64,000 nt of DNA, taken from NCBI GenBank assembly GCA_030549335.1, contig CM060187.1:1240001-1304000 (forward strand). Reading direction: 5' to 3'. The notes beneath the pieces are model-generated. The model searched no databases. It was not told where the DNA came from and was given only the letters and a program-made list of their open reading frames with translations. Source of the DNA: Pontederia crassipes. Lineage: Eukaryota; Streptophyta; Magnoliopsida; Commelinales; Pontederiaceae. Positions 25,846 to 37,430 of this stretch are shown one piece after another (the first letter of the stretch is position 1; the number at the start of each line of letters is the position of its first letter). Made by a program: the position numbers and the translations under genes.

Positions 25846-26105
25846 TCAAAAATTTTTAAAAGTTCCAACCAATACTCCTACCTCCTTGATATCATATAAT
25901 AACTTTGCTCTAATTGAATGATAAGAAGGTTCTTTGTATTCCGAACTAATAGCAATAATAGCACCTATCATGGGTTGATAATAACCAGAATTTGCATAAT
26001 TAAATGAAATACAATAATCATAAAGGAATCTAACAACAACCAAATCAGCTCGATATATAGCAACTTTACCTGCCAAAGCACTTATAATAGAAGGTTGTAC
26101 TCGAG
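25846..26105 (-). pseudogene. hAT transposase remnant, DUF659-like part
   Basis: The minus strand reads VVRFLYDYCISFNYANSGYYQPMIGAI and SSEYKEPSYHSIRAKLLYDI, then EVGVLVGTF. This matches the start of the transposase core of plant hAT elements, where (F)N-A-S-YY--MI-AI, GYK-PSY--LR---L is typical. The downstream catalytic domain and dimerisation region are absent. It is separated from the BED-finger part (26588-26987) by about 480 bp of unrelated sequence in the opposite sense. Confidence 0.75.
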
Positions 26106-26271
26106 GACTTGTCCATGGAACAAAAAAAAAACTATTTGCATTTGCATTTGTTATTTCCTTCCCTTTCCGTTGACACGTCCACTGCCGCCACCTGCTCCCT
26201 AATGTCATCCGTTGTCACCGCCTGCCTCCCTGACGTCGTCCGCCGACGCGTCCGCTGCTGCTGCTTGGCTC

Positions 26272-26440
26272 CCTGATGTCGTCCGACGACGTGTCCGGGT
26301 TCAAGGAGATGGTGGTCGAGCTCACGCTGGCCGAGATGTTCAATGTAGGCGACTTCATGCCGTCTGTGACGTGGATGGACCTCCAAGGACTCGAGGGGAA
26401 GATGAAGCAGCTGCACACGTGGCTGAGGCATTGCACAGGA
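26272..26440 (+). pseudogene. CYP75-type flavonoid hydroxylase (P450) gene fragment
   Basis: The plus strand reads [19 protein letters not shown], then [16 protein letters not shown]. Plant flavonoid 3'- and 3',5'-hydroxylases share EFK-MVVELM--AG-FN-GDF-P---W-DLQG---KMK-LH, so this is a clear scrap of roughly 50 codons. The WMDLQG form favours the 3',5' type from memory, but it is too short to decide. It lacks the haem-binding cysteine and everything downstream. It is GC-rich, sits between the two halves of a hAT transposase and runs antisense to them, so transposon capture is the best explanation. Confidence 0.72.
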
Positions 26441-26587
26441 ATGATCCGCTTCTTGATGCCGCAGATGAACTCGGTGGTGGCGCCGGTGCGGTTGATCATG
26501 TAATGTATAATGTGTAATGTGATTAGAATGTGTAATTTGAAATGTATATGTAAACTTAATGTATAATGTGTAATTTGATGAATCTGA

Positions 26588-26987
26588 TTAGAACGTGCAC
26601 ATTGTGACTTGTTCTTGTGAACATTGTGCATTCACATGTAGTTGTTGACTAGCATTTTCTTCATCTCTTTGATCAAGGGTTCTTTTCTTGGATGCAAATG
26701 CAGTTTTCAATTGCTCTCCATGAAGATACTTCACTTCATAGCTACCTTTAGGACAAGCCATTACATTTCTTTTTTTGTCCTGCAAGATGCATCTTTATTT
26801 TATGTATTCCTCCACTTTTAAAAACTTTTGCACAATATAAACATTTCAACCATTTTTTTCCTTCGGCACCATAACAAAATTTGCAATGTTGCCATGCAAC
26901 ATCATATTTTAGTCTCAAAGTACTAGCAATTAGAGCACTCGTTGCTACTATTTGAGATTCACCAACACTACTTCCGTTAGATGTCAT
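26588..26987 (-). pseudogene. hAT transposase remnant, BED zinc-finger part
   Basis: From an ATG at 26987 the minus strand gives MTSNGSSVGESQ, DVAWQHCKFCYG and WLKCLYCAKVFKSGGIHKIK, ending HLAG, a BED-type finger as found at the N-terminus of plant hAT transposases. In the run of A after HLAG one base shifts the frame, and the match continues as KKRNVMACPKGSYEVK. The transposase is therefore broken even before the P450 insertion. BED fingers bind transposon ends. Confidence 0.82.
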
Positions 26988-27733
26988 AATTTAATCCTAC
27001 ATAACATAATCAAGACAACAATGAAAGGTAACTAGTACAAACGTAGCTTAGCTTAGTACACAACTACAATATACCACATTTTATAGCAATATAATTAATA
27101 ATCGGTAAACACAGCAATATAATTAGTACAAAAAATAGTAATCACAATTCACAATAATATAATTAGTACAAAAATAATCACATTTTACAGCAAATCAACA
27201 ATTAGTAACATGCACTCTCATCACTCATGCTCTCTCTTGGATCTCTGTCGTCTCGGCCACACAGTAATGCTAGAACGAAGATCTCCCGAGTCTCGAGTTC
27301 TGCCTCGTTACTACTTGCATCGGGCCTGCAACGCTGCCACTCACGTGCAGCGCTTGCATCAACGACATCTACAACAATGAAGTGTGGATGATCGGAGATG
27401 TTTAGAGATCATTGACAAAGATGAGAAGAATTGAAACAAAAATGGATGGAAATAAAAATAGGAGATCGTTTACTGCTTTTGGTTGACTGTAGGAGATCGT
27501 CGATGGCCGCCAATAATAGATTGTTCACTAGATTCATTATTGCACGCGTCAAGCTATCAATAGGGTCGTCGCTTCGCCAGATTTAGGGATTTTGGTGCTA
27601 TTTGTTATTTAGTCGTCAACATTCAACATCATCGTTGTTTAGCCTATTTGTTTTTTATTTTGGTTTTTACCTTTTTTTGTTTTTTGAACCAACCGGTCTG
27701 AGTAAAATGCGACTTGATCTATTTTTTTTGGGT
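26988..27733. other. Spacer, host of the LINE insertion
   Basis: AT-rich with (CAATATAATTAGTACAAAAA)-like imperfect repeats at about 27105-27180. Nothing coding was recognised. Near 27690 it carries AACCAACCGGTC, as in the hAT-like element arms. Confidence 0.45.
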
Positions 27734-27749
27734 TGAGTTTGAGTTTTGA
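27734..27749 (+). repeat. LINE target-site duplication, left
   Basis: TGAGTTTGAGTTTTGA, repeated exactly at 29994-30009 on the other side of the LINE. Confidence 0.95.
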
Positions 27750-29993
27750 TATGCAAAGTAATTACAAGGTAATTCCTGGACATGGGGTGACTACACAACA
27801 TAGATTGTTAGTTCTTGATATGCAAATGAAATGTATAAAACTAAAACCTCGAACAGTTTTTTATCGAAAGATCAAGTGGTGACAGTTAAAGGAGGAGAAG
27901 CGAGAGACTTTTAGAAGTAAGTTATTAGAGGAAAGTGTGTGGAAGTTAGAAGGAGATGCTAGTATCATGTGGAAGAATGTGGCAAAAAAGGTTGAAATGG
28001 TTGCTAAAGTCATTTTAGGAGAATCAAAAGGTTTTGGACCACGAGATAAGGAGACTTGGTGGTGGAATGAGGATGTCCAAGAAAAGATGCGTAATAAGAA
28101 AAATTGTTTCAAGGCGATACACTTGGACAATAGTTCTGACAATTAGGAAAAGTATCGTTTGGTAAAATGGGAGGCTAAGAAGGCAGTTAGTGATGCTCGT
28201 GCTAAAGCATATGAGGGGTTTTATAAGGAGTTAAGGACAAAGGCTGGTGAACAAAGGATTTACAAGATTGCAAGGAATAAAGAGGAGTCGAGAAATTTGG
28301 ATCAAGCAAGATGCATAAAAAATGAAGTTGGCAAGATTTTAGTTACTGAGGGAGATATTAAGAATAGATGGGAAGAGTATTTCTATAAACTATTTAATGA
28401 TTGATGTGAAAGTTTCCATTGTGATTTGGAGGACTTGACAGTTAGTGAATGTGAGCTTAATAGGTCATTTTATCGTAGAATTAGAGTCTCGAAAGTTAGC
28501 GAAGCTCTTAAGAAAATGAAGAATGGTAAAGCCGTTGGACCGAATGGTATACCGATTGAAGTTTGAAAATGTTTAGGAGAAAAATGTGTGTTGTGCTTAT
28601 GTAAACTATTTAATGAGATTTTACGATCGAAAAAGATGCTTGATGATTGAAGATTAAGTACATTAGTTCATATTTACAAAAATAAAGGGGATATTCAGAA
28701 TTGTGCAAATTATAGAGGGATTAAACTTATGAGTCACACAATGAAATTATGGGAAAAAGTGATTGAGTATAAATTGAGAATGAAGACTAGTATTTTTTAG
28801 AGACAATTTGGGTTCATGCTAGGAAGATCCACTACAGAGATGATTTATTTACTAAGGGGGATTATGAAGAAGTATCGAAGTAGAAGAAGAGACTTACATA
28901 TGGCTTTCATTGACTTAGAGAAGGCGTATGATCGGGTATCAAGGGATGTACTTTGGAAAACCTTGCAAAAGAAGAGGGTGAGTGTTGCCTATATTAAAGT
29001 AATACAAGATATGTACGATGTGGCATTGACTAGGGTTAGGACACCCGGAGGTGAGACAAATAAATTTCCTATAGGAATTGGCATACATCAAGGATCAGCT
29101 TTAAGCCCGTATCTATTTAACTTAGTTATCGATGCTATAATCGAGAGTATCACAGAGGAGGTACCTAAGTGCATGCTATTTGTGGATGATATAGTACTTT
29201 TAGCGGATTCAAGAGAAGAGATTAATACAAAATTGGAAATATGGATAAATACGTTGGAGTCAAAGGGTTTTCGTTTAAGTAGGAATAAAATAGAATATAT
29301 GCATTGCAATTTCACAAATAAACAACTTAGAGACGATTTGGAAGTTAGGCTAGGGGAGGATATAATTTCTCAAGTGACAAAGTTTAAATATTTAGGATCA
29401 ATTGTAAGACAAGATAGTGAGATTGATGATGATGTTAATAATAGAATTCAAGCTGGTTGATGTAAGTGAAGGAAAGCCACTGGAGTACTTTGTGATAGAA
29501 AAGTACCCAATAAAGTTAAAGAAAATTCTATCGTACTGCTAGAAGACCGACAGTATTACATGGTAGTGAATGTTGGGCTATGAAGGGACAACATGAACGT
29601 AAAGTGGGGGTAGCCGAAATGAGGATGTTGAGATGGATGTGTTGTCATACAAGATTAGATAAGATTAGGAATGACCATATGCGTGAACGAGTCTGAGTGG
29701 CTCCTATTAGTGAGAAAATGGTAGAGAATCGTTTGAGATGGTTTGGTCATGTTCAGAGAAGACCATTAGATGCGCCAGTAAGAAGAGTAGATCAAATAAT
29801 CTGGAGTCCGATTAAAAGAGGGAGAGGGAGGCCAAGGCGGACACTTGGCGAACTAATAGAGCAAGATCTATTGGTGAATAATATATCGAAAGGTTTGGTT
29901 ACTAATAGAGCGGAATGGTGTCGTATGATCCGTGTAGCCGATCCCACCTAATGGGATAAGGCTTTGTTGTTGTTATTGTTGTTGTTGTTGTTG
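27750..29993 (+). mobile_element. RTE-type LINE, 5'-truncated, with RT remnant and (TTG)n tail
   Basis: The element starts inside the endonuclease end (about YKVIPG, TQHRLLVLDMQMK), passes through WWWNEDVQEKM, KNGKAVGPNGIPIEV, FGFMLGRSTTEMIYLLRG, FIDLEKAYDRVSRDVLW, IHQGSALSPYLFNLV and the catalytic box FVDD (29179-29190; the usual form is FADD). It ends with ENRLRWFGHVQRRPLDAPVR and a TGGGATAAGGCTTTGTTG tail with TTG repeats (29964-29993). The frame is constant from 27937 to 29460 apart from several nonsense codons (28144, 28402, 28564, 28797), then shifts. A perfect 16-bp target duplication flanks it. It is dead on arrival or decayed. Confidence 0.93.
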
Positions 29994-30009
29994 TGAGTTT
30001 GAGTTTTGA
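29994..30009 (+). repeat. LINE target-site duplication, right
   Basis: TGAGTTTGAGTTTTGA, identical to 27734-27749 and directly after the TTG tail. Confidence 0.95.
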
Positions 30010-30238
30010 CTGATGCAATTCGGTCCAATAGGGTCCCTAGTTTTAGACCCTGAAGTCGACTGTGTTGTTGACCAACCGACGGTCCGATCCGGTCATGCAT
30101 GACAACATTGCTTTGTAATCAAAATTTAAAAATCATCATATTTTAAAAAATAAAAGATCAATAGAAATATCATTCGTAACTTTTTTTGGCTTTTCAAAAT
30201 CATTTTCTACAATTTTCACATATCAAAGTCAATAGAAC

Positions 30239-31123
30239 CAAGGTTGTCAAGTTTGAGGTTTTACCTAAACTCATTTTGGGGGAGGTAGAATTGTATTGTA
30301 GATTCGATACGTAAATACGTAGAATTTAGTTACAATATTAATTTAATGATAATTTTGTAAAATCATATCAAATATAGTTATAAATATTAAAAAAACTTTA
30401 TAATAACATGAATAATTAATAAGATAAAATTTACAAATTATAAAATCACCTAAAGTTTCATTTTTATATATTATGATGTTGTAGAGTATATTAGATCTAT
30501 GTAGTATATTTTTTATTAAACTTTTTTAGGTGAAAACTTTCATATTTTTTAATATTCTAGCTATTATTATTTTATTATTCTCATTCGGTATCTCAATGAT
30601 TGTCGTACCATTCTAAATATTTGGATATTGTAACATATCTATTCAACATAGTGTTTAATTTCAAGTATTAGTTTTAAAGAATGAAATAACAAAAACATTA
30701 CTTGGAACAAATAATAATAAACCAGTTACTATGATATCATATTACTAAAACTAATATTTTTTTATCATTTTTCAATTTATTGTATAACATACTTATAATA
30801 TGATTATAAAATTGTGAAAATTGTACATCAAATAATAACCGAAACAAAAAAGAACACAAAAGAATGTTCTCACTGGGTTCGAATCCATGACCACGGCATG
30901 CCCATTGATGTGGCTAACTTGAGTACACATTTAGCAGTGTTATCATGAACTCGGTGATTTTATAGTTCATGCGCATGGATGAACGTCTTCATCCGATTTT
31001 AACAAATTAAATCGTAGTTGCATCTGATTTTACCTCAACTTACGAGTTCAGACCGAGTTAACTCATTTATCCACCTTAGAAACGTAAAATCATCCTAGTA
31101 CTAACGCAATTTTGACAACCTTG
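30239..31123. mobile_element. hAT-like non-autonomous element, 885 bp, perfect 8-bp TSD
   Basis: The ends are CAAGGTTGTCAA and TTTTGACAACCTTG, inverted. Identical 8-bp flanks AATAGAAC occur at 30231-30238 and 31124-31131. The interior is AT-rich with no transposase. The 8-bp duplication places it with hAT-like elements; the terminal sequence itself I do not recognise as a named family. Confidence 0.9.
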
Positions 31124-31166
31124 AATAGAACACAAATATCGATTGGATTTTTCAAGAATAAAATTA

Positions 31167-31569
31167 AGGGTTAATTCCTTAAACATCTCCTGAACTATAG
31201 TGATTTTTCACATTTGTCCCAATATATGAACTTACCGTGGCGCCTCCCTAAATTATATCGCGCTTTCCACTTTAATCCATCCATCATATTCTGTTAACTT
31301 TCTTATTATTTTATATTTTTAAATTTATTGAATGACTAAATTGCCCTCAACGAAGAAAATGAAAATGAACATTTATTTCAAGCTGTAGGAGGGCAGTTTA
31401 GTCATTTAAAAAATAAAAAAGTAAAAATAACAAAAAATTTAATAGAATATGATAGATGGACTAAAGTGAAGTCGTGGCATAGTTTAGAGGGGTGCTAGGA
31501 TAAGTTCATATATTAGAGACAGACGCAGAAAATTATTATACTTCAAGGGAGGTTTAAGAAATTAACCCT
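31167..31569. mobile_element. MITE with long inverted ends, 403 bp (family member 1)
   Basis: It runs from AGGGTTAATTCCTTAAACAT to GGTTTAAGAAATTAACCCT. Flanks AAAATTA (31160-31166) and AAAATTA (31570-31576) are identical. The arms carry partially complementary CATATATTAGAGACA-like and AATATATGAAC motifs, so the whole element is nearly palindromic. A second diverged copy lies at 52406-52747. Confidence 0.85.
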
Positions 31570-31576
31570 AAAATTA

Positions 31577-32689
31577 ATAATCTTTGAAAATCGTCGGTTT
31601 GAAAATGGAATGACTTCTTTCAAAAAATTATTATGTGCTCTAAAAGATGGTCAAACCTTAAAACTAAGAGGAATATTTCTATTATACCAATTGTTAGATC
31701 ACAAAGGCACCAAAATGATTAGTGAATTAATGTTTAAATCGGCAAACAGATTTCATAAATTTCATCACAAAAACTTAAAACCGATTCAAGAAACTTTATC
31801 CAAATACAATAATGCATAGCTCATAAACAAAAGATAATGAGAAGAAGAGTGATAGAGAGAGAGAGAGAGCAAACATGAAGATGTAATGCATTTTGTTGAC
31901 GATGTTCGATCACATCTTAATTAAACTATGACACCACTACAAATTCTTGACATCAAAATCGTAAAAAAATTCACTATAATCCTTCAGTTATTTCAAATGG
32001 TCACCTCACTTATTTTCTAAACTTCGAGAAGTAAGGCATATTTCTCCTCGAAAATTATCACCTATTTTTCTCCACTCAAGAAGTAAGACAACTTCTTATC
32101 AGTCAAAAGTTAAACCACTATAACACTCCCTAATATCTCTTTTGCAATTTGAAACCTCACAAAAGAGTAAGAAAGAAAAAAAAATGAAAGGTTTACAATT
32201 TATAGCTCAATTTGACTTCACAAAATAAAATTCTTTTATTTCTTTAGAAGTCTTAATATCCCTTTCACCTTAAGACCTCTTTTATAAATTTCTAAACTTC
32301 ATTTGGTCATTGTGCATCATTTCTCAACTTTTGGGCTGAAATCTTATAATTATTGTGCATTTTATGCGATGATCGATCGACTGCTCCATCGCACTAGTCG
32401 ACTTTTTCATTGATTGTTGCACCAAAATATTCTCACTTATTGATTGACCGATCAAGTTCATGTTTTACACTAAATTTTGGGTGTACCATTGGTCGATCAT
32501 TCATCATTTTCACTTCGCTAATGCAAATACTATAGTCACTAATCACTCTTTTGAATGGTCTACCCTCCTGCACTATTTTACACATATCTTTTAGCATAAT
32601 TATTACAATGATGTGAGTTTTTTATTATTGAAAAGTTAACAAAATTATTTACAACTTTTATATTCACATTTTAATTGAAAGGATTTAAT
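31577..32689. other. AT-rich spacer
   Basis: Contains a GA run at 31855-31870. No coding domain was recognised; the 69-codon frame at 31610-31819 has no known motif. Confidence 0.45.
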
Positions 32690-34570
32690 GGGTGTCCACC
32701 CCATTCTAAAGGGGTGGACGCTCCACCCTATATCGGATGCCCTTCGGTCAATATCCAATGTTCCACGCACAAGGCGCGGTTCAGTGGCGGTTCGACATTT
32801 TAAGAATCAGTTTAGTGTCTGGTTTCGGTGGCAGCGAGGAAGGTTGCGCCCGGTTCGACTGGCGAAGACTGCGCTGGCGATGCCCTTCTGCCACGGCGAC
32901 ACGGCGTACATCCAGCTTCACCTGGCGACACTATGACACGAGGTCTACGAGCAAACGCCCCGCCAGCTTCACTTGCAAAATGACAAATCAAGAGGGCGGC
33001 GACGGCGGACCAAGCGAGCTCTAGTCGGGTGCAGCGAGTGAGGTGACGGTAAGCGACAATCGAGTGGGCGACGTCGATGGAGAGAGAGCGAGCACAAATG
33101 CGACGACTGTGGAGCGGCTACCAAGCGAGGACCCCCAACATCCTTCCCTTCATCCCCACCACCGCCATATCTGCCATAGCTGTCAGCAATGAGGTCCTCA
33201 GCTCCGACGACACGTCCCTCGCCTCCCAGCTCCTCTCGGTGACACGTCGTATTCCGGCCTCTCCGCCTCCTCGAGCACCACTGACATCAAGGTTTCCACC
33301 ATCCACGACGACATCCTTCATGTGCTACAAGGCATTTGTACTTTGCCTACTGAAGCGATCTGCGGCCTGAGATGATGTGCCAAGTTCGACGATGTGCTGC
33401 TCCTAGTGGACGCGCTCACACAAGAGCTTGTTGATCTCATCTTGAGATCCGGAGGCAGTGCTCCCAGGGCCCAAAAATGGATCTCTGAATGATCTTGCGG
33501 AGGATCTCCGACCTTCAATTGATGCCATTAGCGAGGTCTTGACACTCAGAGTGCGAGGGTGACACTACCCTCGATCATCGACGCTCGCATCGAGTGCGAG
33601 GGACGTCGTGCTTGACCTCGCCGCTCCCCTCCTGCTCTGCCCTCGATCTCGCCGCTCTCCAACGTAAGTGGGGGGACTTCCCCCCATGATGCGTCAGCCG
33701 TCGGATGGCATCCGATGGCTGACGCAAATCTCAGCGACTTTTGTGAGTGAAGAGCGGTTGAGCGGCGCGGTTCGACGAGTTGACAAGATGGTTCGATGAG
33801 TGGATCGATTTGAAGAGGTATATAACCCAAAAAACCCTAGACATCCACCATTTCTTTTTATCTTCTCTCTCTCCGCTCCGCTCCGAACTCTTCACTCGAC
33901 AGGCCATCCGATCTCGTCCCGGCACCGATCTCGTCCGACTTCATCCCGCCGACGACCCTCGCACGATGGCATCCGAGCTTGAAGCGCTCCTCCTCTCCTC
34001 GAGGCGACTTCATCCTGGCAGATGCGCCTGCCGTCGACCTCCCGCGTGACGGCATCCGAAGCTCGAAGCGCTCATCCGACCTCGTCCTGCTGTCGACCTC
34101 CCGCATGACGGCATCCGAGTTCAAAGTGCTCCTCCTCTCAACGTGGTGGCTGCAGATCTGCCCGCCGCCAACTCCCACGGGAACAATAGCGGATCTCCGA
34201 GCCTGTCCGCCGTAGATCTGCCCCTCGGCAAGGTCGAATGTGCTTTCTCCCTCTTTCTTTTCATTTTCTCCCTTTCTCCCTCAGTCCGGCCCAATCTCGT
34301 CGTCTCCAGGATGCCGCAACGCTCGAGCACGCTGATCTGCCCAGCCTGCCGCCGACCCCCGCGTGAACAACAGCAGATCTCCAAGATCTTCCCACCATCG
34401 TCCCCCCTCATGCCAAGCTCCGCGACCTAACTCCGCTGACCTACTTCGCCTGCAACATCAACACATAGTTAACCTACCCCGCGGCCCTCCTACCGAGTTC
34501 GCCCCCCTGCCCTACCACCCCACTTACTATCATCGCACGCTGCCGCCGCCCAACCCCCCCACGGCACCGT
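32690..34570. other. GC-rich segment of unknown origin
   Basis: GC content rises sharply and many overlapping open frames result. None shows a domain I recognise. At 33077-33370 and around 33560 the sequence looks like broken coding DNA (Ser/Leu-rich frames), which could be a degraded or captured gene. A leader-like stretch (TATATAACCCAAAAAACCCTAG near 33819) precedes another GC-rich part. Tandem repeats occupy 33960-34140. Confidence 0.4.
33963..34140. repeat. Tandem repeats of GACGGCATCCGA...GCGCTC type
   Basis: Three units begin near 33965, 34048 and 34107 with GA(T/C)GGCATCCGAGCTTGAAG-like sequence. The last two are preceded by GTCGACCTCCCGC. Unit length varies from about 60 to 83 bp. 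Confidence 0.75.
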
Positions 34571-34589
34571 CGAACACTAATTAACACGT

Positions 34590-34680
34590 GTTAATCTCTC
34601 GATTAATCACTGTGTAATCACTCTATAATTAGTGTTAGTCACCCTATAACTAGTATTAATCACTCTGTGATGGACAATCT
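34590..34680. repeat. Short tandem repeat of AATCACTCTATAATTAGTGTT type
   Basis: Imperfect units of about 24 bp (TAATCACTCTATAATTAGTG, TCACCCTATAACTAGTATTA, AATCACTCTGTGA) follow each other. Confidence 0.65.
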
Positions 34681-34800
34681 AATTATTGTTAGAACTTGTA
34701 ATTAGTTAGTCGATGTTATTTTTTTAATTACTTGTTAATTCATGTTTAATACATGTGTAAATATCTTAATCATGCAAGAATTATTAATGTTAAACCAATC

Positions 34801-35035
34801 ATGACCCCCTCACGTCGTGACCCATTTCATACTCCTGGTGTCGTCAGGCCCGCCTTCCAAGCGTCGAGCGCCGCCTTTGAGCTCAGTCGTTGATCCCCTC
34901 ATGTCGTGACCCCTGACATGCTCCTGGTTTCGTTGTGCCCGCTGCCGAGCTACGTTGCCAACCCCCTCGCGCCATGCTCTTGGTGTCGCCATGCCCGCTC
35001 CGAGTTACGCAATGACCCCACCGACCCTGTCACGC
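34801..35035. repeat. ~95-bp imperfect tandem repeat
   Basis: Units share CCCCTCA(C/T)GTCGTGACCC, then CTCCTGGT(G/T)TCGT, then GCCCGC. About two and a half units are present. No coding function was recognised. Confidence 0.65.
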
Positions 35036-35099
35036 CGTATGCAACTCCGTGCACACACACTGCATTCACATTCTTGTGGATAAAATTAACTTCTTTAGA

Positions 35100-37383
35100 T
35101 TGTTGATTTTTCTTCCTCAAATTCTTTGTTCATTCTCTTTGTAGTAATTGTAATTGTTCATTCTTTGCACGGACTTCCCTTGTATGGATAAGTGATTGTC
35201 ATTCCGAATTCATTGTCAACAGTACAATCTTGACTCCAAGTTATGTATCTTTTCTATCTGTGATTGCTAATGAATTACATTGCATTTTCGGTGCAAAGGG
35301 GCGTGAAATCTACTATAATTTGTGTACTTCGTGATAAGTTTGCATCCTGTTAGCTTATAGTTTGATAAAGAATGTGCATGAGATTTTATGCCAGCAAAGC
35401 CTCAGTATTTAAGTTAATGAGGGTTCAAGTTAATGAGAGTTCAACAAGCAAAATTAAGATGTGTTCAACAAGCAAAATTTTGTCAAACTTTTGTCAGAAG
35501 GGCTGGAAAAAATGATAAAAAAAACAATGTTCCGATATGCCCGTGACATTTATTGTCATGGCCGTGACAGTGTCAGAAAGGGGAAATAATGGGTCTTTGT
35601 CACGGTCGTGACGAACCTAATCACGACAATGACAATATGAAAAATAGGATTATGTTATATTTAAGTTATTTTTAAGATATTTACTATTATGTATTACTTA
35701 TTGATGATTGTATATGAACCTAGATACACGAAATGCATGGACAGTCGTAACTAGATTAAAAAATGAAGTCTGAGTGACGTAAATTATTTTGTTGATTATG
35801 ATAATAATAAACTCAATTGAAGAATATTGTTACTTGTCGTCTCTCAAACAAAAAATATTGTGCCCTGCTTCATTGTGTTAGAATTTTCCTCGAAAAATTA
35901 TTGTGTCATGCACCTTGAAGTTAGCATTTCCTGGTGAAATAACTGTATCTTATCAACAACGGTATCTCACCCGCCTTCGGGTGATGGAGCCTTGGCTTCA
36001 AGGCCTAGTTAGCCTATTAGAGGGTAACAACATGATTCTTCAATTATTGATAAGATTGAAGACTGAACTGATTGAATTGAACTGAAAATATTGATGACCA
36101 TCAAAGTGGGATCCAATGGGTTATAAAATAACTGAGAATATTACTGAAGCAAGGAAATGACAAGTGTTATTCACTTGGTATGCTTATTGTTACTAACTGA
36201 CTGTTACTTGATGAAAAAGATTCATGTCAAATATGCTTACTGTTACTAATGATTTTATGATATGGATTGACATGTTTCTTATGATTATGACATGGCATTC
36301 ATGCATGTTTATTTCATGCCTATGCATTGTTTATATATGTCAAGTAGTATCCTGCTTAGGATGCATATCAATGACATTTACATACTCTAACTGAGAAACT
36401 CTGCACCTTGAATTCGTGCAAGTAATTGATATACTTGGATGGATGGATGGCAACTCATGATGGCGAAATTGCACATGGCATAAGAATAATGAGTTATGAG
36501 TCTTTAGAGTTTCTGTTTAAAAGGGTCTTGTGAAATAACAAATTTTTCCTACACTACAAGAAAAATAGTTTTTTCTGACAGTCTAAATCGTCGAAAAATC
36601 GAGAGAAACCATTGGAAAAGACCATTTTTGATGGGTTTACCGACGGAAAGATTCTATCGAAAAATAGGGCATCGCAAAATGATTTCCGACGGTTCGAAAA
36701 AAAATCGTCAAAAGTTTCGATGGTTGTAACCGTCACAAAACTCCGACGGTCGCAACTGTCGAAACATTCCAACGGCAGCAACCGTCGAAACGTTCCGGCG
36801 GCTGCAACCATCAAAACATTCCGGAGGCCATAACCGTTGCAACAAAATTTTATAATATAAAAAAAATTTGCACTCCGTCAGGCGGCAGATCCGGCCGCCC
36901 GCGACAGAACCGGTCGCCAACGGTCTGATCTGGCAGCCAGCGGCCAGATCTGGCGGCCAGATTTGGTCGACACCGGCAAGATCTGACCGCCAGATGACTG
37001 ATCTGCCCCCTGCCCCCCCCCCCCCTCCCCCCCCCCCCCCCCCCGCCTAGATCCGGCCATCAGGCAGCCGATCTGGCCCCCACAGCCATAGGCGGCCTAT
37101 CCCGCCCCCCTGCAGCCAGATCCGACCGACAGTGGCAGGATCCAACGGCCAGATCCGATCGCCAGCGGCAAGATTCGGCCCCCCGCATTCGGTCGCCAAG
37201 CGGCCGATCCAGTCGCCTGGTACCTGAATGGAGAGGGAGATCTGGTCGGAGGCGGAGACCAAGCTGGAGAGAGAGAGAGAGGGAGGGAGAGGGTCGCCGA
37301 CGGGTCGATCGTCCAGGAGGTTGTCGCGCCGGCAAGATAGGAGAGGGAGAGGGAAAGAAGTAGTGAGAGGAGAGAGGGAGAAG

Positions 37384-37430
<47 letters not shown>

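Noticed and set aside
34121-34430. GC-rich open frames as a real gene
   Set aside because: No motif, frames overlap on both strands, and local tandem repeats explain the lack of stops.
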